64,000 bases of DNA from the NCBI GenBank assembly GCA_004794655.1, contig SMMW01000627.1:1921501-1985500 (forward strand), in the 5' to 3' direction. The translations under genes were made by a program, and so were the position numbers. Below the pieces are notes generated by a model that worked only from the letters and a program-made list of their open reading frames with translations, searched no databases and had not been told where the DNA came from. Source of the stretch: Marisa cornuarietis. Taxonomy: Eukaryota; Mollusca; Gastropoda; Architaenioglossa; Ampullariidae. This document shows, one piece after another, positions 24,509-37,537 of the stretch (its first letter is position 1; the number at the start of each line of letters is the position of its first letter).

Positions 24509-25756
24509 GATAGTCCGGCGCCAGACATCTTGAGGTCGTGGCTTCCGGTTTCAGCTCTGAACGTCTTCCGATTTTGTCGTCCCTGTTGCTATCACCAACA
24601 ACACGCGCCTAAAGCCGGGCTCACACGGTGCGACTTTTTCGAAGGAAAAGCGCGGCCTGTCATGTGATGCTCTAACATTCCGATGGAAATGAAGAAACGT
24701 TTCTCGTGAAGTTCTATTTGGGAATCATTTTTCGCTTGCTGATGGAGAAAAAAGCAAAACGACGTCCGTTTTATTTATTTATTTATTTTTGAAGAGAAAA
24801 TAAAGGAAGTTTGAGTTTTGGAGACACAAGGAAGAATTCATCCATTCATGGATGTGAACATTCACACACGCACGCACGCAAGCAAGCACGTGTACCAAAA
24901 TGCCTGCTTTCAACTCGTTGACCGAAGTCAGTTGATCGTTAACCAACAGTTTTGTGCAGGCTGTTACCAAGAAGATTGGGGCTGCCAATCATTTTGTAAC
25001 ACAGACTTTCGAAGGTTTCCACACCACCATCACCCCCACCCCTTCTTTGCCTTTTACTTCATCGATCACTTCCCTCTGCGCGTAAATATTGATTGGATTC
25101 TCGCTCACGCTGTGACGGACCTTTGACCTACTCATGACTTCAGTGTTACACAATGGGTTGAACAGGTCCACGACATGCTCAGCAAAGAGTGTGCACGCTG
25201 GGAAAGTCATCTTGTTTGCGTGTGGGGTGGTGATGTAACGGGAAGAGACTGGAGTGTGAAACGGGGGCGAAAGAGATGATGACGTAGGACAACAGATTAG
25301 TCATCTCAAGCTAACATTAAAAAAAGAGAAGGAAGAATAAGAAGAGGGGAAAAAAAAGGAATTGAAGGTCCTGCAGATAAAATGTGACGCATAATAAAAG
25401 CGATAAGGAGGAGAGAAGCGATCGTGTGACCCGTGTTGCTCCGAGGGACGCTGCGACGACGGTTGTACATCCGTGCAGTAGCTCCAGCCTCTCCTTCCCC
25501 CCCCCCCTTCAACCCCACCCCGCGAACCCTGCAATCGTGAAGGTTGAGGTCGGCAGCCCGCGAGCGCGTGGAGTTTCGAACTATTTCCGGATGCATCTGA
25601 CTACTCGCCACAAAGCCGGTCAGACAGACGGGCCGTCTTCTCTCTGCAAAAGCTGTGGCAACCGGTGCGTGAGACTAGTGCTGGCATCCAGGCAGCCGGT
25701 CCAGACTACGAGGCCAGTGTTCAAAATGGGCCACTCCTGGCAGATTCTACTGGCTG

Positions 25757-25783
25757 TGGGTGGTGGTGGTGGTGGTGGTGGTA
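25757..25783. repeat. (GGT)n microsatellite
   Basis: About eight GGT units. The long frame crossing it is not a supported gene. Confidence 0.85.
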
Positions 25784-25959
25784 GGGTGAGGGGGATGAAG
25801 CGCTTTCTTGCTGTGAAGTCCTGGCTTCCAAGGCTTTTGTTGTTATTGTGCCGCCTACCTGGCTGTAAGGTGCAATTATGTGCCAGGTGATGAGTGCAAA
25901 TCACTTCATGGTCTCCCGTTACAATGTCAGGGAGGGTAACTGCATCACTTGCTTGCCAT

Positions 25960-26250
25960 GTCTTGTTATTTGTTACTTTTCTTGTTACGTATCTTGTTAC
26001 TTGTTACTTTTCTTGTTACGTATCTTGTTACTAGTTACTTTTCTTGTTACGTATCTTGCTACTAGTTACTTTTCTTGTTACGTATCTTGTTACTAGTTAC
26101 TTTTCTTGTTACGTATCTTGTTACTTGTTACTTTTCTTGTTACATGTCTTGCTACTTGTTACTTTTCTTGTTATATGTCTTGCTACTTGTTACTTTTCTT
26201 GTTACATGTCTTGCTTCTTGCTACTTTTCTTGCTATATATGTCTTGTTAC
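25960..26250. repeat. 31-bp tandem minisatellite
   Basis: Units of 31 bp with the core TTACTTTTCTTGTTACGTAT repeat about nine times, becoming more variable to the right (ACGTAT changes to ACATGT). The 31-bp period keeps overlapping frames open, which explains spurious hydrophobic ORFs here. Confidence 0.9.
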
Positions 26251-26521
26251 AGTGTATTATGACATCGTTGATTAATATTACCTTTTATCGTCATTGTTTT
26301 CTTACTATATCGACAGCGCATGTTATTGTATCATTAATGTGTGTTGTTGTATCGTTAGTTTGTGACAAAATCATTGGTGTGTGTTACTTTATGGTTGTTA
26401 GATTGTAATTGTATCGATATTGCATTCTTACTGCATCGTTGCTTTACTGTCACTGTATCGATACACTATTGCTGTTGCATGGTTTGTGCACTTTACCGTA
26501 TCGTCATTGTATGGTCACAGT

Positions 26522-28956
26522 ATCGTATCGTTATTGCCATGCTGTAGTACTGTTATTGTATTGTTACTGTGTCGTATCGTATCGTTATTGCCATGCTGTA
26601 GTACTGTTATTGTATTGTTACTGTGTCTTATCGTATCGTTATTGCCATGCTGTAGTACTGTTATTGTATTGTCACAACATCGTATCGTTATTGCCATGCT
26701 GTAGTACTGTTATTGTACTGTTACTGTGTATTATCGTATCTTTATTGCCATGCTGTAGTACTGTTATTGTATTGTCACAATATCGTATCGTTATTGCCAT
26801 GCTGTAGTACTGTTATTGTACTGTTACTGTGTATTATCGTATCATTATTGCCATGCTGTAGTACTGTTATTGTATTGTCACAATATCGTATCGTTATTGC
26901 CATGCTGTAGTACTGTTATTGTATTGTCACAATATCGTATCGTTATTGCCATGCTGTAGTACTGTTATTGTATTGTCACAATATCGTATCGTTATTGCCA
27001 TGCTGTAGTACTGTTATTGTATTGTTACTGTGTCGTATCGTATCGTTATTGCCATGCTGTAGTACTGTTATCGTATCGTTATTGCCATGCTGTAGTACTG
27101 TTATGGTATTGTTACTGTGTATTATCGTATCGTTATTGCCATGCTGTAGTACTGTTATTGTATTGTCACAATATCGTATCGTTATTGCCATGCTGTAGTA
27201 CTGTTATTGTATTGTCACTGTGTCGTATCGTATCGTTATTGCCATGATGTAGTACTGTTATTGTATTGTTACTGTGTCGTATCGTATCGTTATTGCCATG
27301 TTGTAATACTGTTATTGTATTGTTACTGTGTCTTATCGTATCGTTATTGCCATGCTGTAGTACTGTTATTGTATTGTCACAATATCGTATCGTTATTGCC
27401 ATGATGTAGTACTGTTATTGTATTGTTACTGTGTCGTATCGTATCGTTATTGCCATGATGTAGTACTGTTATTGTATTGTTACTGTGTCGTATCGTATCT
27501 TTATTGCCATGCTGTAGTACTGTTATTGTATTGTCACAATATCGTATCGTTATTGCCATGCTGTAGTACTGTTATTGTATTGCCACAATATCGTATCGTT
27601 ATTGCCATGCTGTAGTACTGTTATTGTATTGTCACAATATCGTATTGTTATTGCCATGCTGTAGTACTGTTATTGTATTGTTACTGTGTCGTATCGTATC
27701 GTTATTGCCATGCTGTAGTACTGTTATTGTATTGTCACAATATCGTATCGTTATTGCCATGCTGTAGTGCTGTTATTGTATTGTTACTGTGTCGTATCGT
27801 ATCGTTATTGCCATGCTGTAGTACTGTTATTGTATTGTTACTGTGTCTTATCGTATCGTTATTGCCATGCTGTAGTACTGTTATTGTATTGTCACAATAT
27901 CGTATCGTTATTGCCATGCTGTAGTAATGTTATTGTATGGTCACAATATCGTATCGTTATTGCCATGCTGTAGTACTGTTATTGTATTGTTACTGTGTCG
28001 TATCGTATCGTTATTGCCATGCTGTAGTACTGTTATTGTATTGTTACTGTGTATTATCGTATCGTTATTGCCATGCTGTAGTACTGTTATTGTATTGTCA
28101 CAATATCGTATCGTTATTGCCATGCTGTAGTACTGTTATTGTATGGTCACAATATCGTATCGTTATTGCCATGCTGTAGTACTGTTATTGTATTGTTACT
28201 GTGTCGTATCGTATCGTTATTGCCATGCTGTAGTACTGTTATTGTATTGTCACAATATCGTATCGTTATTGCCATGCTGTAGTACTGTTATTGTATTGTC
28301 ACAATATCGTATCGTTATTGCCATGCTGTAGTACTGTTATTGTATTGTCACAATATCGTATCGTTATTGCCATGCTGTAGTGCTGTTATTGTATTGTTAC
28401 TGTGTCGTATCGTATCGTTATTGCCATGCTGTAGTACTGTTATTGTATTGTCACAATATCGTATCGTTATTGCCATGCTGTAGTACTGTTATTGTATTGT
28501 CACAATATCGTATCGTTATTGCCATGCTGTAGTACTGTTATTGTATTGTCACAATATCGTATCGTTATTGCCATGCTGTAGTACTGTTATTGTATTGTTA
28601 CTGTGTCGTATCGTATCGTTATTGCCATGCTGTAGTACTGTTATTGTATTGTTACTGTGTCTTATCGTATCGTTATTGCCATGCTGTAGTACTGTTATTG
28701 TATTGTCACAATATCGTATCGTTATTGCCATGCTGTAGTACTGTTATTGTACTGTTACTGTGTATTATCGTATCATTATTGCCATGCTGTAGTACTGTTA
28801 TTGTATTGTCACAATATCGTATCGTTATTGCCATGCTGTAGTACTGTTATTGTATTGTCACAATATCGTATCGTTATTGCCATGCTGTAGTACTGTTATT
28901 GTATTGTCACAATATCGTATCGTTATTGCCATGCTGTAGTACTGTTATTGTACTCT
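26522..28956. repeat. Minisatellite of interleaved 49-bp and 54-bp units
   Basis: About 2.4 kb, roughly 48 units by length. All share ATTGCCATGCTGTAGTACTG. The short (49-bp) type has TTGTCACAATATCGTATCG; the long (54-bp) type has TTGTTACTGTGTCGTATCGT. The types alternate irregularly, with GTATTATCGT and GTCTTATCGT subtypes. Frames are open on both strands because stop codons are rare in the unit; these are not genes. A few diverged units extend back to about 26400. Confidence 0.95.
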
Positions 28957-29400
28957 ATTGTATTGTCACGGTGTCGTATCGTTATTATTATGCCGTGGTA
29001 GTGTTATTGTATTGTCACAGTATCTTATCCTTATTGCCATGCCGTGGTAGTGTTATTGTATTGTCACAGTATCGTATCCTTATTGCCATGCCGTGGTAGT
29101 GTTATTGTATTGTCACAGTATCGTATCCTTATTGCCATGCCGTGGTAGTGTTATTGTATTGTCACAGTATCGTATCCTTATTGCCATGCCGTGGTAGTGT
29201 TATTGTATTGTCACAGTATCGTATCCTTATTGCCATGCCGTGGTAGTGTTATTGTATTGTCACAGTATCGTATCCTTATTGCCATGCCGTGGTAGTGTTA
29301 TTGTATTGTCACAGTATCTTATCCTTATTGCTATGCCGTGGTAGTCTTATTGAATTGTCATCGTATCGTTTCGTATCGTTATTGCCGTGGTAGTGTTATT
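28957..29400. repeat. Variant 49-bp minisatellite block
   Basis: A continuation of the preceding array with a distinct, more homogeneous unit: CACAGTATCGTATCCTTATT and GCCATGCCGTGGTAGTG. About nine copies, so it expanded separately from the main block. Confidence 0.9.
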
Positions 29401-30203
29401 GCTGGCGCTGAGGGGAGAGACTCGCACAAGAAAAGACGGTCCATCTGTTCTTTGTCTGTTAGTCTCCATCTTCCTCCCTCCCCCCTTACACACACACACA
29501 CATTCTAAACCCTTCTTATCCTGTTCCTGTCCGCTGGTGTGTGTGTGCGCGCGCGCGAGCGCATATATAGTGTGTGTATGTATTGTGTATACAGTATGTG
29601 TAACGTGTGTTTACAGTGTGTAAAAATACAGTATCTCTCTGTGTTTGTGTGTGTGTGTCTAGTGTGTGTGTGTGTGTGCGTATGTGTGTTATGTACCTAT
29701 TCACGTGCTGCCTTCCTGTAGCCTGTTCTTCTTTCTACGTATTTCTCTTCTGTCTGTCGAACTGTAATAAAGACAGAAATACAGAGAGACGAAAGTGAAG
29801 AAATAAAACTTTCCCGGGAAGTAGCTAACATAAAAATCTCCCAAGTTTCCTCTGTACTCAATCATTAAAGCCTGAACTGGTCTTCAACACTCCCATGTAG
29901 AGTACCTACCCAACCCAGTCTCATAATTACCTCCGTATTACCTTACACAAAGCTCTCATAACGACCTCACATACTGCCTCTCATAATGGCCTGACATATT
30001 GCTTCCAATAATTACCTTACATAAAAACCTCTTACATAACGGCCTCACTTTTCGCATCTCATAATTTACTTACATAAAGACGTCATAAGGACCTGACATA
30101 TTGACTCCCATAATTACAAAACCCAACAAGTCCTTTGCGGTCTTTTCTTTCTTGTCTGGAATTTATTTGATAATACAAGTATGTGCATTTACGTCTGTGT
30201 GTG

Positions 30204-30286
<83 letters not shown>

Positions 30287-30984
30287 CAGAATGAGCAAAG
30301 TCTCCCCCCTGCACTACAAAAAAGACCCTAAGGACATTCCTTTGTTACGAAAACACGTTCGTGAGTCAGTTTGGCAATTACCGTGTCCATGAAACATATC
30401 GAGAACACAGGCGGTCTACGTGGTACCCGATTTGAGACCGGGGATCCCCACAACTACCTACCTGTGATCTACCTGCAGAAAACGATATCTTCCGAACTGC
30501 TGGGCACAGCAGAAATATGGGGGAGGCAGCTGTACTCTGTGGGTTAGTGAGGTTTTTCACAGACGACGATAACATTTTCAACAAATATTTGTTGTTTATT
30601 TCTTTAGCAGGAAGGTGGGGTTGCCAGGGGAGACGGTAATATGCTCAGTCAAGGACGAAGAGTAGTAGCGACAGCATGTTGTGTGAATAATAACAAGCAG
30701 CCCGTGACCCACGTTGGGTGGTGTTACAGTGCTACCCGATACTTGTAGCTAAACTGATACACAAAGTTCTGCACTGCCAGCTACAACATGGTGGGTTTTT
30801 CCCCTTTCCGCCAACAAGCCAGCTCAGGTGCGGGATTTTTGTAGGGTGTAGAACAGGTGTTGAATGTACCCAGGTCATAAACAGGAGAGAAAAAAATGGA
30901 CGTCGACTCAGTGGGTAAATCTTTTTTTTTTCTTTCTCTCTCGCCTTTTTTCCGCGAGGATTTCATCTTGCATCGATTGCATGT
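29401..30984. other. Non-coding sequence with decayed repeats and GT runs
   Basis: Includes GT-rich stretches (29538-29690), a decayed repeat at 29880-30115 with recurring CATAATTACCTTACATAAA and GACCTGACATATTG motifs, and the large GT run below. No gene supported. Confidence 0.5.
30196..30285. repeat. (TA)n(GT)n compound microsatellite
   Basis: GT, then TA, then about 55 bp of uninterrupted GT. Confidence 0.95.
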
Positions 30985-33155
30985 ATGTACATTGCATGCT
31001 CAATGTAAATATGATGTATACTCAGTGACGTATAAACAATGTATGCTCAGTGATGTATATATAATGTATACTAAGTGACGTATATACATTGTGTGTTCAG
31101 TAATGTATAGCCTAATAATACAATGTATACTCAGTGACGTATATACAACGTATGCTCAGTGACGTATAAACAATGTATGCTCAGTGATGTATATATAATG
31201 TATACTCAGTGACGTATATACATTGTGTGTTCAGTAATGTATAGCCTAATAATACAATGTATACTCAGTGACATATATACAACGTATGCTCAGTGACGTA
31301 TATACAACGTATGCTCAGTGACGTATATACAATGTATGCTCAGTGATGTATATATAATGTATACTCAGTGACGTATATACAACGTATGCTCAGTGACGTA
31401 TATACAATGTATGCTCAGTGATGTATATATAATGTATACTCAGTGACATATATACAACGTATACTTAGTGACGTATATACAATGTATGCTCAGTGATGTA
31501 TATATAATGTATACTCAGTGACATATATACAACGTATGCTCAGTGACGTATATACAATGTATGCTCAGTGATGTATATATAATGTATACTCAGTGACGTA
31601 TATACAACGTATACTCAGTGACGTATAAACAATGTATGTTCAGTGATGTATATATAATGTATACTCAGTGACGTATATACATTGTGTGTTCAGTAATGTA
31701 TAGCCTAATAATACAAAGTATACTTAGTGACGTATATACAACGTATGCTCAGTGACGTATATACAACGTATGCTCAGTGATGTATAAACAATGTATGCTC
31801 AGTGATGTATATATAATGTATACTCAGTGACGTATATACAGTGTGTGTTCAGTAATGTATAGCCTAATAATACAATGTATACTCAGTGACGTATATACAA
31901 CGTATGCTCAGTGACGTATAAACAATGTATGCTTAGTGATGTATATATAATGTATACTCAGTGACGTATATACATTGTGTGTTCAGTAATGTATAGCCTA
32001 ATAATACAATGTATACTCAGTGACGTATATACAACGTATGCTCAGTGACGTATATACAATGTATGCTCAGTTATGTATATATAATGTATACTCAGTGACG
32101 TATATACATTGTGTGTTCAGTAATGTATAGCCTAATAATACAATGTATACTCAGTGACGTATATACAACGTATGCTCAGCGACGTATATACAATGTATAC
32201 TCAGTGATGTATATATAATGTATACTCAGTGACGTATATACATTGTGTGTTCAGTAATGTATAGCCTAATAATAAAATGTATACTCAGTGACGTATATAC
32301 AACGTATGCTCAGTGACGTATATACAATGCATACTCAACGATGAATATATAATGTATACTCAGTGACGTATATACAATGTATGCTCAGTAATGTATAGAC
32401 TAATAATATAATGTATACTCAGTGACGTAAATACAATGTATGCTCAGTAAATATTGATGTATATACATATAAGGCATAAGGTATAAGGTATGCTCAGTGT
32501 TGTGTATATGATTTATACTCAGTGATGCATGTATAACGTATGCTCAGTAATGTAATACAATCTATACTCAGTGATGTATATATACAACGTATGCTCAGTG
32601 GTGTATATACAATCTCTATACTCAGTGATGTATATATATATATAATATATTATGCTCAGTGATGTATGTATAACGTATGCTCAGTAATGTAATACAATCT
32701 ATACTCAGTGATGTATATATAGAACATATTATGCTCAGTGATGTATATACAATCTATACTCAGTGATGTATATATACAACGTATGCTCAGTTGTGTATAT
32801 ACAATCTCTATACTCAGTGATGTATATATAGAACATATTATGCTCAGTGATGTATATACAATCTTTACTCAGTGATGTATGTATAACGTATGCTCAGTAA
32901 TGTAATACAATCTATACTCAGTGATGTTTATATTCAACGTATGCTCAGTGGTGTATATACAGTCTCTATACTCAGTGATGTATATATAGAACATATTATG
33001 CTCAGTGATGTATATACAATCTATACTCAGTGATGTATATATAGAACGCATGCTCAGTTATTATATTTAATGTAGGCTCAGTGATGTATATACAATGCAT
33101 GTTCAGTGATTTATAGATAAATAATACAATGTATACTCAGTGAATATTGATGTAT
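30985..33155. repeat. 25-bp-based minisatellite rich in TGACGTA
   Basis: About 2.2 kb built from units close to 25 bp such as CAATGTATGCTCAGTGATGT and CAACGTATGCTCAGTGACGT. A longer variant carrying AGCCTAATAATAC recurs between 31105 and 32410, giving an irregular higher-order pattern. Units right of 32450 are more diverged (ACATATTATGCTCAG, CAATCTATACTCAG). No coding sequence. Confidence 0.95.
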
Positions 33156-33981
33156 ATGTAGATATGGGATTTGTCAACATTTGGACAACAGAGATGTTCC
33201 TCTACATTTTGGGAAACAGCATCTCGCTCTGAGATGATCAGAAACAAATTGCAGGTCAGAAGAAAGCACACGACCAGCAGTACGAAGTAACCATCGTCGG
33301 TGTCTTTATTTTTCTCGCTTCTGTCATCGCATCAGCAAAAGTGACCTGCGGTGACCTGTCAGGCCTCGCTTAGGCCAGAGACGAAAGAGAAAAAAAAAAA
33401 AAACACACACACACACACACAGAATCTTTGCGTGGGCGAAGCGCGAACGTACGTGGGTGAACATTCATGGAAGGTGAAGGCAAAGCTTGTTGTAAAAACA
33501 AGTGTAAGTGTGACAGCCAGCAGTGACACGACCAGAGGCAGCCAGCCACGATTTGGTCCACTTGCCTGCCACTCGATCAAAGTCTGACTGTTCCCAACGG
33601 GCGGCTTCACCCTTTTATCATCCGGGATTTCCAAGCGAGCACGAGACGCGAGTTTGTGTGGGAAACGCCCAGCCGGCGGTTGCTGGCTAAGACTTCAGTC
33701 CTAAAGGAAACGAGGCGGATAAAAACGAAGATCGTGACGGCGATAACATCGAAAAGAACCCACGGCGATCGCGCAGCCGGTCACATTATCACTTGATTAT
33801 CAACGGACGCCGTCATGCTACGCCGAGCATATCACGTGACTTTAATACGGGTATTTGTTGTTGGTCGACAGCATTTGTTGTTTGAGGAGCTTCTGTTGGA
33901 GGGTATTAGAGGGTGGGTAACAAAACTGTGTGCATGTACACGTACGTGTGTGTGTGTGTGTGTGGTGTTGTTCTGTAGGGG
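33156..33981. other. Non-coding, CpG-rich patch at 33640-33840
   Basis: No recognisable gene. A CA run lies at about 33404-33421. The 33640-33840 segment has many CpG dinucleotides relative to its surroundings and could be a regulatory element, but nothing more specific is visible. Confidence 0.35.
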
Positions 33982-34166
33982 GGCGCTCCGGTGGCGCAAC
34001 GGTTAGCGCCTGTCACCAATACAGTGAAGGTTGGCTGTCCTGGGTTCAGTTCTCGTCTCGGGCACGCTGTTCTATCTCTGCATGTGGCATCTGTTTACAG
34101 GGCTGGCTGCGATATAGCCTTAGCTGCTGGCTCGGCGTAAAACACCAATTAATAATAAAATATAAC
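33982..34166 (+). mobile_element. tRNA-derived SINE with 13-bp target duplication
   Basis: A 185-bp element flanked by TGTTCTGTAGGGG at 33969-33981 and 34167-34179. Box A-like GGTGGCGCAACGGTTAGCGCC and box B-like GGGTTCAGTTCTCGTCTCGG mark an internal RNA polymerase III promoter. The body has GTTTACAGGGCTGGCTGCGA and GCTGCTGGCTCGGCGTAAAA, and the tail is AATTAATAATAAAATATAAC. It is the best-preserved copy of the family also seen at 11522 and 20150. Confidence 0.85.
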
Positions 34167-34179
34167 TGTTCTGTAGGGG

Positions 34180-36960
34180 CTAACGAGGAGGGAGAGAAAA
34201 GTATGCAAAACGTCGCTTGCTACTCCCCTCACTGTGTCAAATGTCACTCTACATAACGGTCACATTTATGATTCCGCAGTCGAACCGTCGCATTAGTTCT
34301 GGGACGTCACGTGACCTGATATTACAGTCACGACAACCCATTACATGGCATTACTGTGAAAATACCGCGTCATGTGGTCTTGTTCGGGGGATTTCAAGCT
34401 TTGGCTTCGCTGCCATTTATTCATAGTTCGACATTTCTTTCCGCTGTGTGTATGAGAGAGAGAGAAAGAGAAAAGAAAGAAGAAGGGTAATGCTATTTTT
34501 AGAATGTCGTGTGCATCAAATGCTAATGTGGTCACGAGGCCAGTAAATTTGACGATGTCAAAGTTGATAAAAAGGGATCGTGAGAAAATAAAATAAAACG
34601 AAGCTCGTAAAATGAATTTTGGCCTGAAATAGTTAAATGCCTAGTTTTGTAAGATTGTTTTTGTATTTATTCGGCTGGTTGGTTTATAGAGGGTTGATGG
34701 GACGGGTGGCTGATAATTAGCCAGGGTGGAAATATGGCTGAATTGTTTGATGAGAGACAAGGAGGACAAGCTTTACTTACAAACATACAGATAACGAAAA
34801 TACATGCAAACGAGTTGCCGAACATTATCATCAAATGCAGACTGTTTCCTCACCCACACTCTCACCCACAAACAGTCACGAAAAAAATACAGTGGATTAT
34901 CAATAGGTACAGCAGTAATGTCAGTTTTATTACAACAATTTAAATCTGCTAAACAACGATAAATCAAATGTAAAATAGTAATATGACATTAATAGCGAAA
35001 TTTATATTTTAATACACAGTAATAAATCTGCGGTAAAAATATTAGTACAAATTGTTGTAAAATAGTATTTAAAAAGTTGTAAAAATAGTAAATTAAATTA
35101 TTAAATCCACTTGTAAAATAATATGCAGCAACAAAACCAGTTGTAAAATGGCTAATTAGCAGTAAATTAGCTGTGAAACAGCAGTACGATAGGAGAAAAG
35201 AAAGACAATGAGCATCAATGAAATATCAAATACCTCAGCTCAGTAAATAAGTAAAGCAGAGGTAAAGCAGTCCAACATCAGTTGTAAAATACTACAACAG
35301 CAGTTACTCAGATGTAAAATTGTCTGGTTTTCCCCCGCGGTCTTTGCTCGTACTCAGCGATTATTTATTTATTTATCTGCATCGGAAGTGCGCGCGACCT
35401 GTTGGGACCAACGATAATCCTTACTGGGCTGTGTCAAAGGTCATGCAGGCGAGGCAAGACGATGCCCTTAGAGTGAATCATCTTTCTGAAAATGGGGACC
35501 TCGTCAACCGAGCCCAGGCGCCAGCCCCGCTTTTTTTTTTTTTTTTTAATAATTCTGTTCTTTTTCTTGGTCTCGCCAAAATGTCACGGATTGCAGGACG
35601 CATATGCAGACCCGGCACAACAGCTCGGGTGGGGTGGGGTGGGGTGGGGTGGGGGATAATTTCGACTGCAAACTGGTGTGCAATCGTCACTTACCAAGTA
35701 TTTTTCAAAACACAGATTACAGCCATCACACGCGAAAAGCGGTTGCCACCCAGAAGGGGATTACAAAGGGGAGACAGTGAAGCGCTGCATGCGTTCCGAT
35801 TGAGTCCATGATAGTTATCTGTCCTGTGCCTGTGTGCGCATGCTCACACAAACCCGGATATACTCACTCCCTCACTTTCTCACTCACTTGCTCAATCTCT
35901 GCCAACGGACGGGGGGGGGGAAGTAACAAACCTTGCTACTATTTCGCCCGATTTGTAATTTCTGACATACAAGAAGTCCGCCATAATGATTCATGGCGGA
36001 GGACAAAGTCCAGAAGATGAATGTGTTCATAAGGCCAGTTTTCGGCCTAGTTCTGCAGCCGCCAAGCTTTAACCTTTTGCTCCAGCTGTCATCAGACCTT
36101 TCACACCCGGATAAAATGACATAGATGATTATCATGATCGTGTTATTTCCCCTCTCGCCCCTCCCCCCCCCCACACGCACACACCATCCAGTCACTCGAC
36201 ATTCTCTCCACGCTACAGCCTGCTTCACATTTATTATCAAGTTGCACATCAGAGGAGTAAAAGGAAGAGTTGCAATTCTGTTTTCGCGTGTATTTAAAAA
36301 AAAATACACAAAGCACACAGTTGTCAGTCCCTGAATATCGCCTGTCTCCGCTTTGTCCACTTGGAAACTGAGAGTGCATATGATCACCTGTTCCCGAAGT
36401 TTGTCAACCTTTTCTTTCACCTGGAAACTAACCCAGGGCTGTGATGCTCCGCTCGTTGGAGACAAAGATCTGTATCTGTATCTATACACATCACTATTTG
36501 AGACAAGGGCTGATTACCACGAGGTTACGGGCACGCCCAGGCACACCTGCCGTGAAGTGGCTTTACGGTCGTCAAGTTTGAAGAGCCACTTCCTGTTGTA
36601 TCGGACAAAAGAAGCGTTGGCTAGAAGATGGCCATTTGATCGGGATGGGGGAAGGCGGAGATGTTATGTCAGAGGACTTTACTTTGAATCCGGATTGTCG
36701 TAAATTGTCTCCACGAAGAGGGCGTTGCTGCCGCTAAGACCTTGCATTGAATGCCCGCTGATATTTGATGTCCCCGCGCACGTGTGTTTCTTAATTAAAA
36801 GCTCACCCGGCTTCCTTCATTACCAGTTGCATGTTCCCAGTGTCTGAGGAACAAACACCGCATTTCTCAACGAAGAAATATTTTCGAAAAAATATAGTTT
36901 CATGAACTCGCGTCCTCGGTCACCAGTAAAAGCAGAAACAACATCACGGTAAGCTCACGT
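34180..36960. other. Non-coding sequence left of the transposon
   Basis: No supported gene; longer frames (35320-35811 plus, 35884-36489 minus) lack domain features and cross low-complexity tracts. A decayed AT-rich repeat with recurring AGTTGTAAAATAG lies at about 34960-35300, and a (GGGGT)n run at about 35628-35652. Confidence 0.4.
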
Positions 36961-36966
36961 ACCCAC
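36961..36966. repeat. Left target site duplication of the transposon (ACCCAC)
   Basis: ACCCAC immediately precedes the terminal TATGGGG. The identical hexamer follows the other end at 43090-43095. Confidence 0.85.
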
Positions 36967-37080
36967 TATGGGGCGCCAAGAGGGGAATTTTCTCAAATTT
37001 GCTATTTCTAGCTATACATTGCAATGTATAATTATAGAATGCAATGTATAGCTATACATTGCATTTTATACTTATAGATC

Positions 37081-37260
37081 GCAATGTATAATTATAAAAA
37101 GCAATGTATAGCTATACATTGCAATGTATAATTATAAAAAGCAATGTATAGCTATACATTGCAATGTATAATTATAAAAAGCAATGTATAGCTATACATT
37201 GCAATGTATAATTATAAAAAGCAATGTATAGCTATACATTGAAATGTATAATTATACATT
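37081..37260. repeat. 40-bp palindromic array in the left arm
   Basis: Four or so units of exactly 40 bp, each pairing GCAATGTATAATTATAAAAA with GCAATGTATAGCTATACATT. The inner motif ATACATTGCAATGTAT is a perfect palindrome. The right arm holds only the ancestral one or two motifs, so the array expanded after the arms were last identical. Such subterminal repeats are candidate transposase binding sites. Confidence 0.85.
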
Positions 37261-37467
37261 GCAATGTATAGCTAGAGAGAGAAAAACTCGGTAAAAACCG
37301 AAGTGTTTCATTTATATTATACTCAGAAGTTGCTATCCAATTCATTTTATATATACCTTTCAATTCTTTAGCTATAGAATGCATTCTAGCTATACATTTG
37401 AAATCTATATTTATAGATTGCATTCTATAACTTCTGACTTGCAATGTATACGGAACGAGGCTGGCTC

Positions 37468-37505
37468 ATTTGCATATGGGAAAAGAAGGTCAAAGACCAA
37501 CCAAT
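37468..37505 (+). promoter_or_regulatory. Octamer-like and CCAAT boxes in the left arm
   Basis: ATTTGCAT at 37468-37475 and CCAAT at 37501-37505, about 150 bp before the ATG at 37655. The mirrored copies in the right arm (inverted CCAAT at 42711-42715) lie about 135 bp from the transposase ATG. The placement suggests that each arm supplies a promoter to an inward-reading gene. Confidence 0.4.
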
Positions 37506-37537
37506 CAGTGCGCTCGTAGCAATGCGCTTCGTTCTTG

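Larger units (their letters stand above)
20306..25959. other. Non-coding, repeat-dotted region
   Basis: No supported gene. A CpG-rich patch lies near 20560-20640. An A/T-rich inverted repeat (22911-23000), a CA run (23028-23066), a short telomere-like run (23719-23742), a weak BIR-like frame (24266-24508) and a GGT run (25757-25783) are noted separately or here. Confidence 0.4.

Noticed and set aside
26409..29099. Many overlapping frames rich in Val, Leu, Cys and Tyr on both strands
   Set aside because: They are by-products of the 49/54-bp minisatellite whose unit lacks stops in several frames; no start context, splice signals or conservation is expected.
26522..33155. Regular repeat arrays that might suggest a CRISPR locus
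   Set aside because: Units are contiguous without unique spacers, there are no cas genes, and the DNA is animal.
35884..36489. 201-codon minus-strand frame
   Set aside because: Crosses poly-G/poly-C and repeated GATACAG tracts; no family features.
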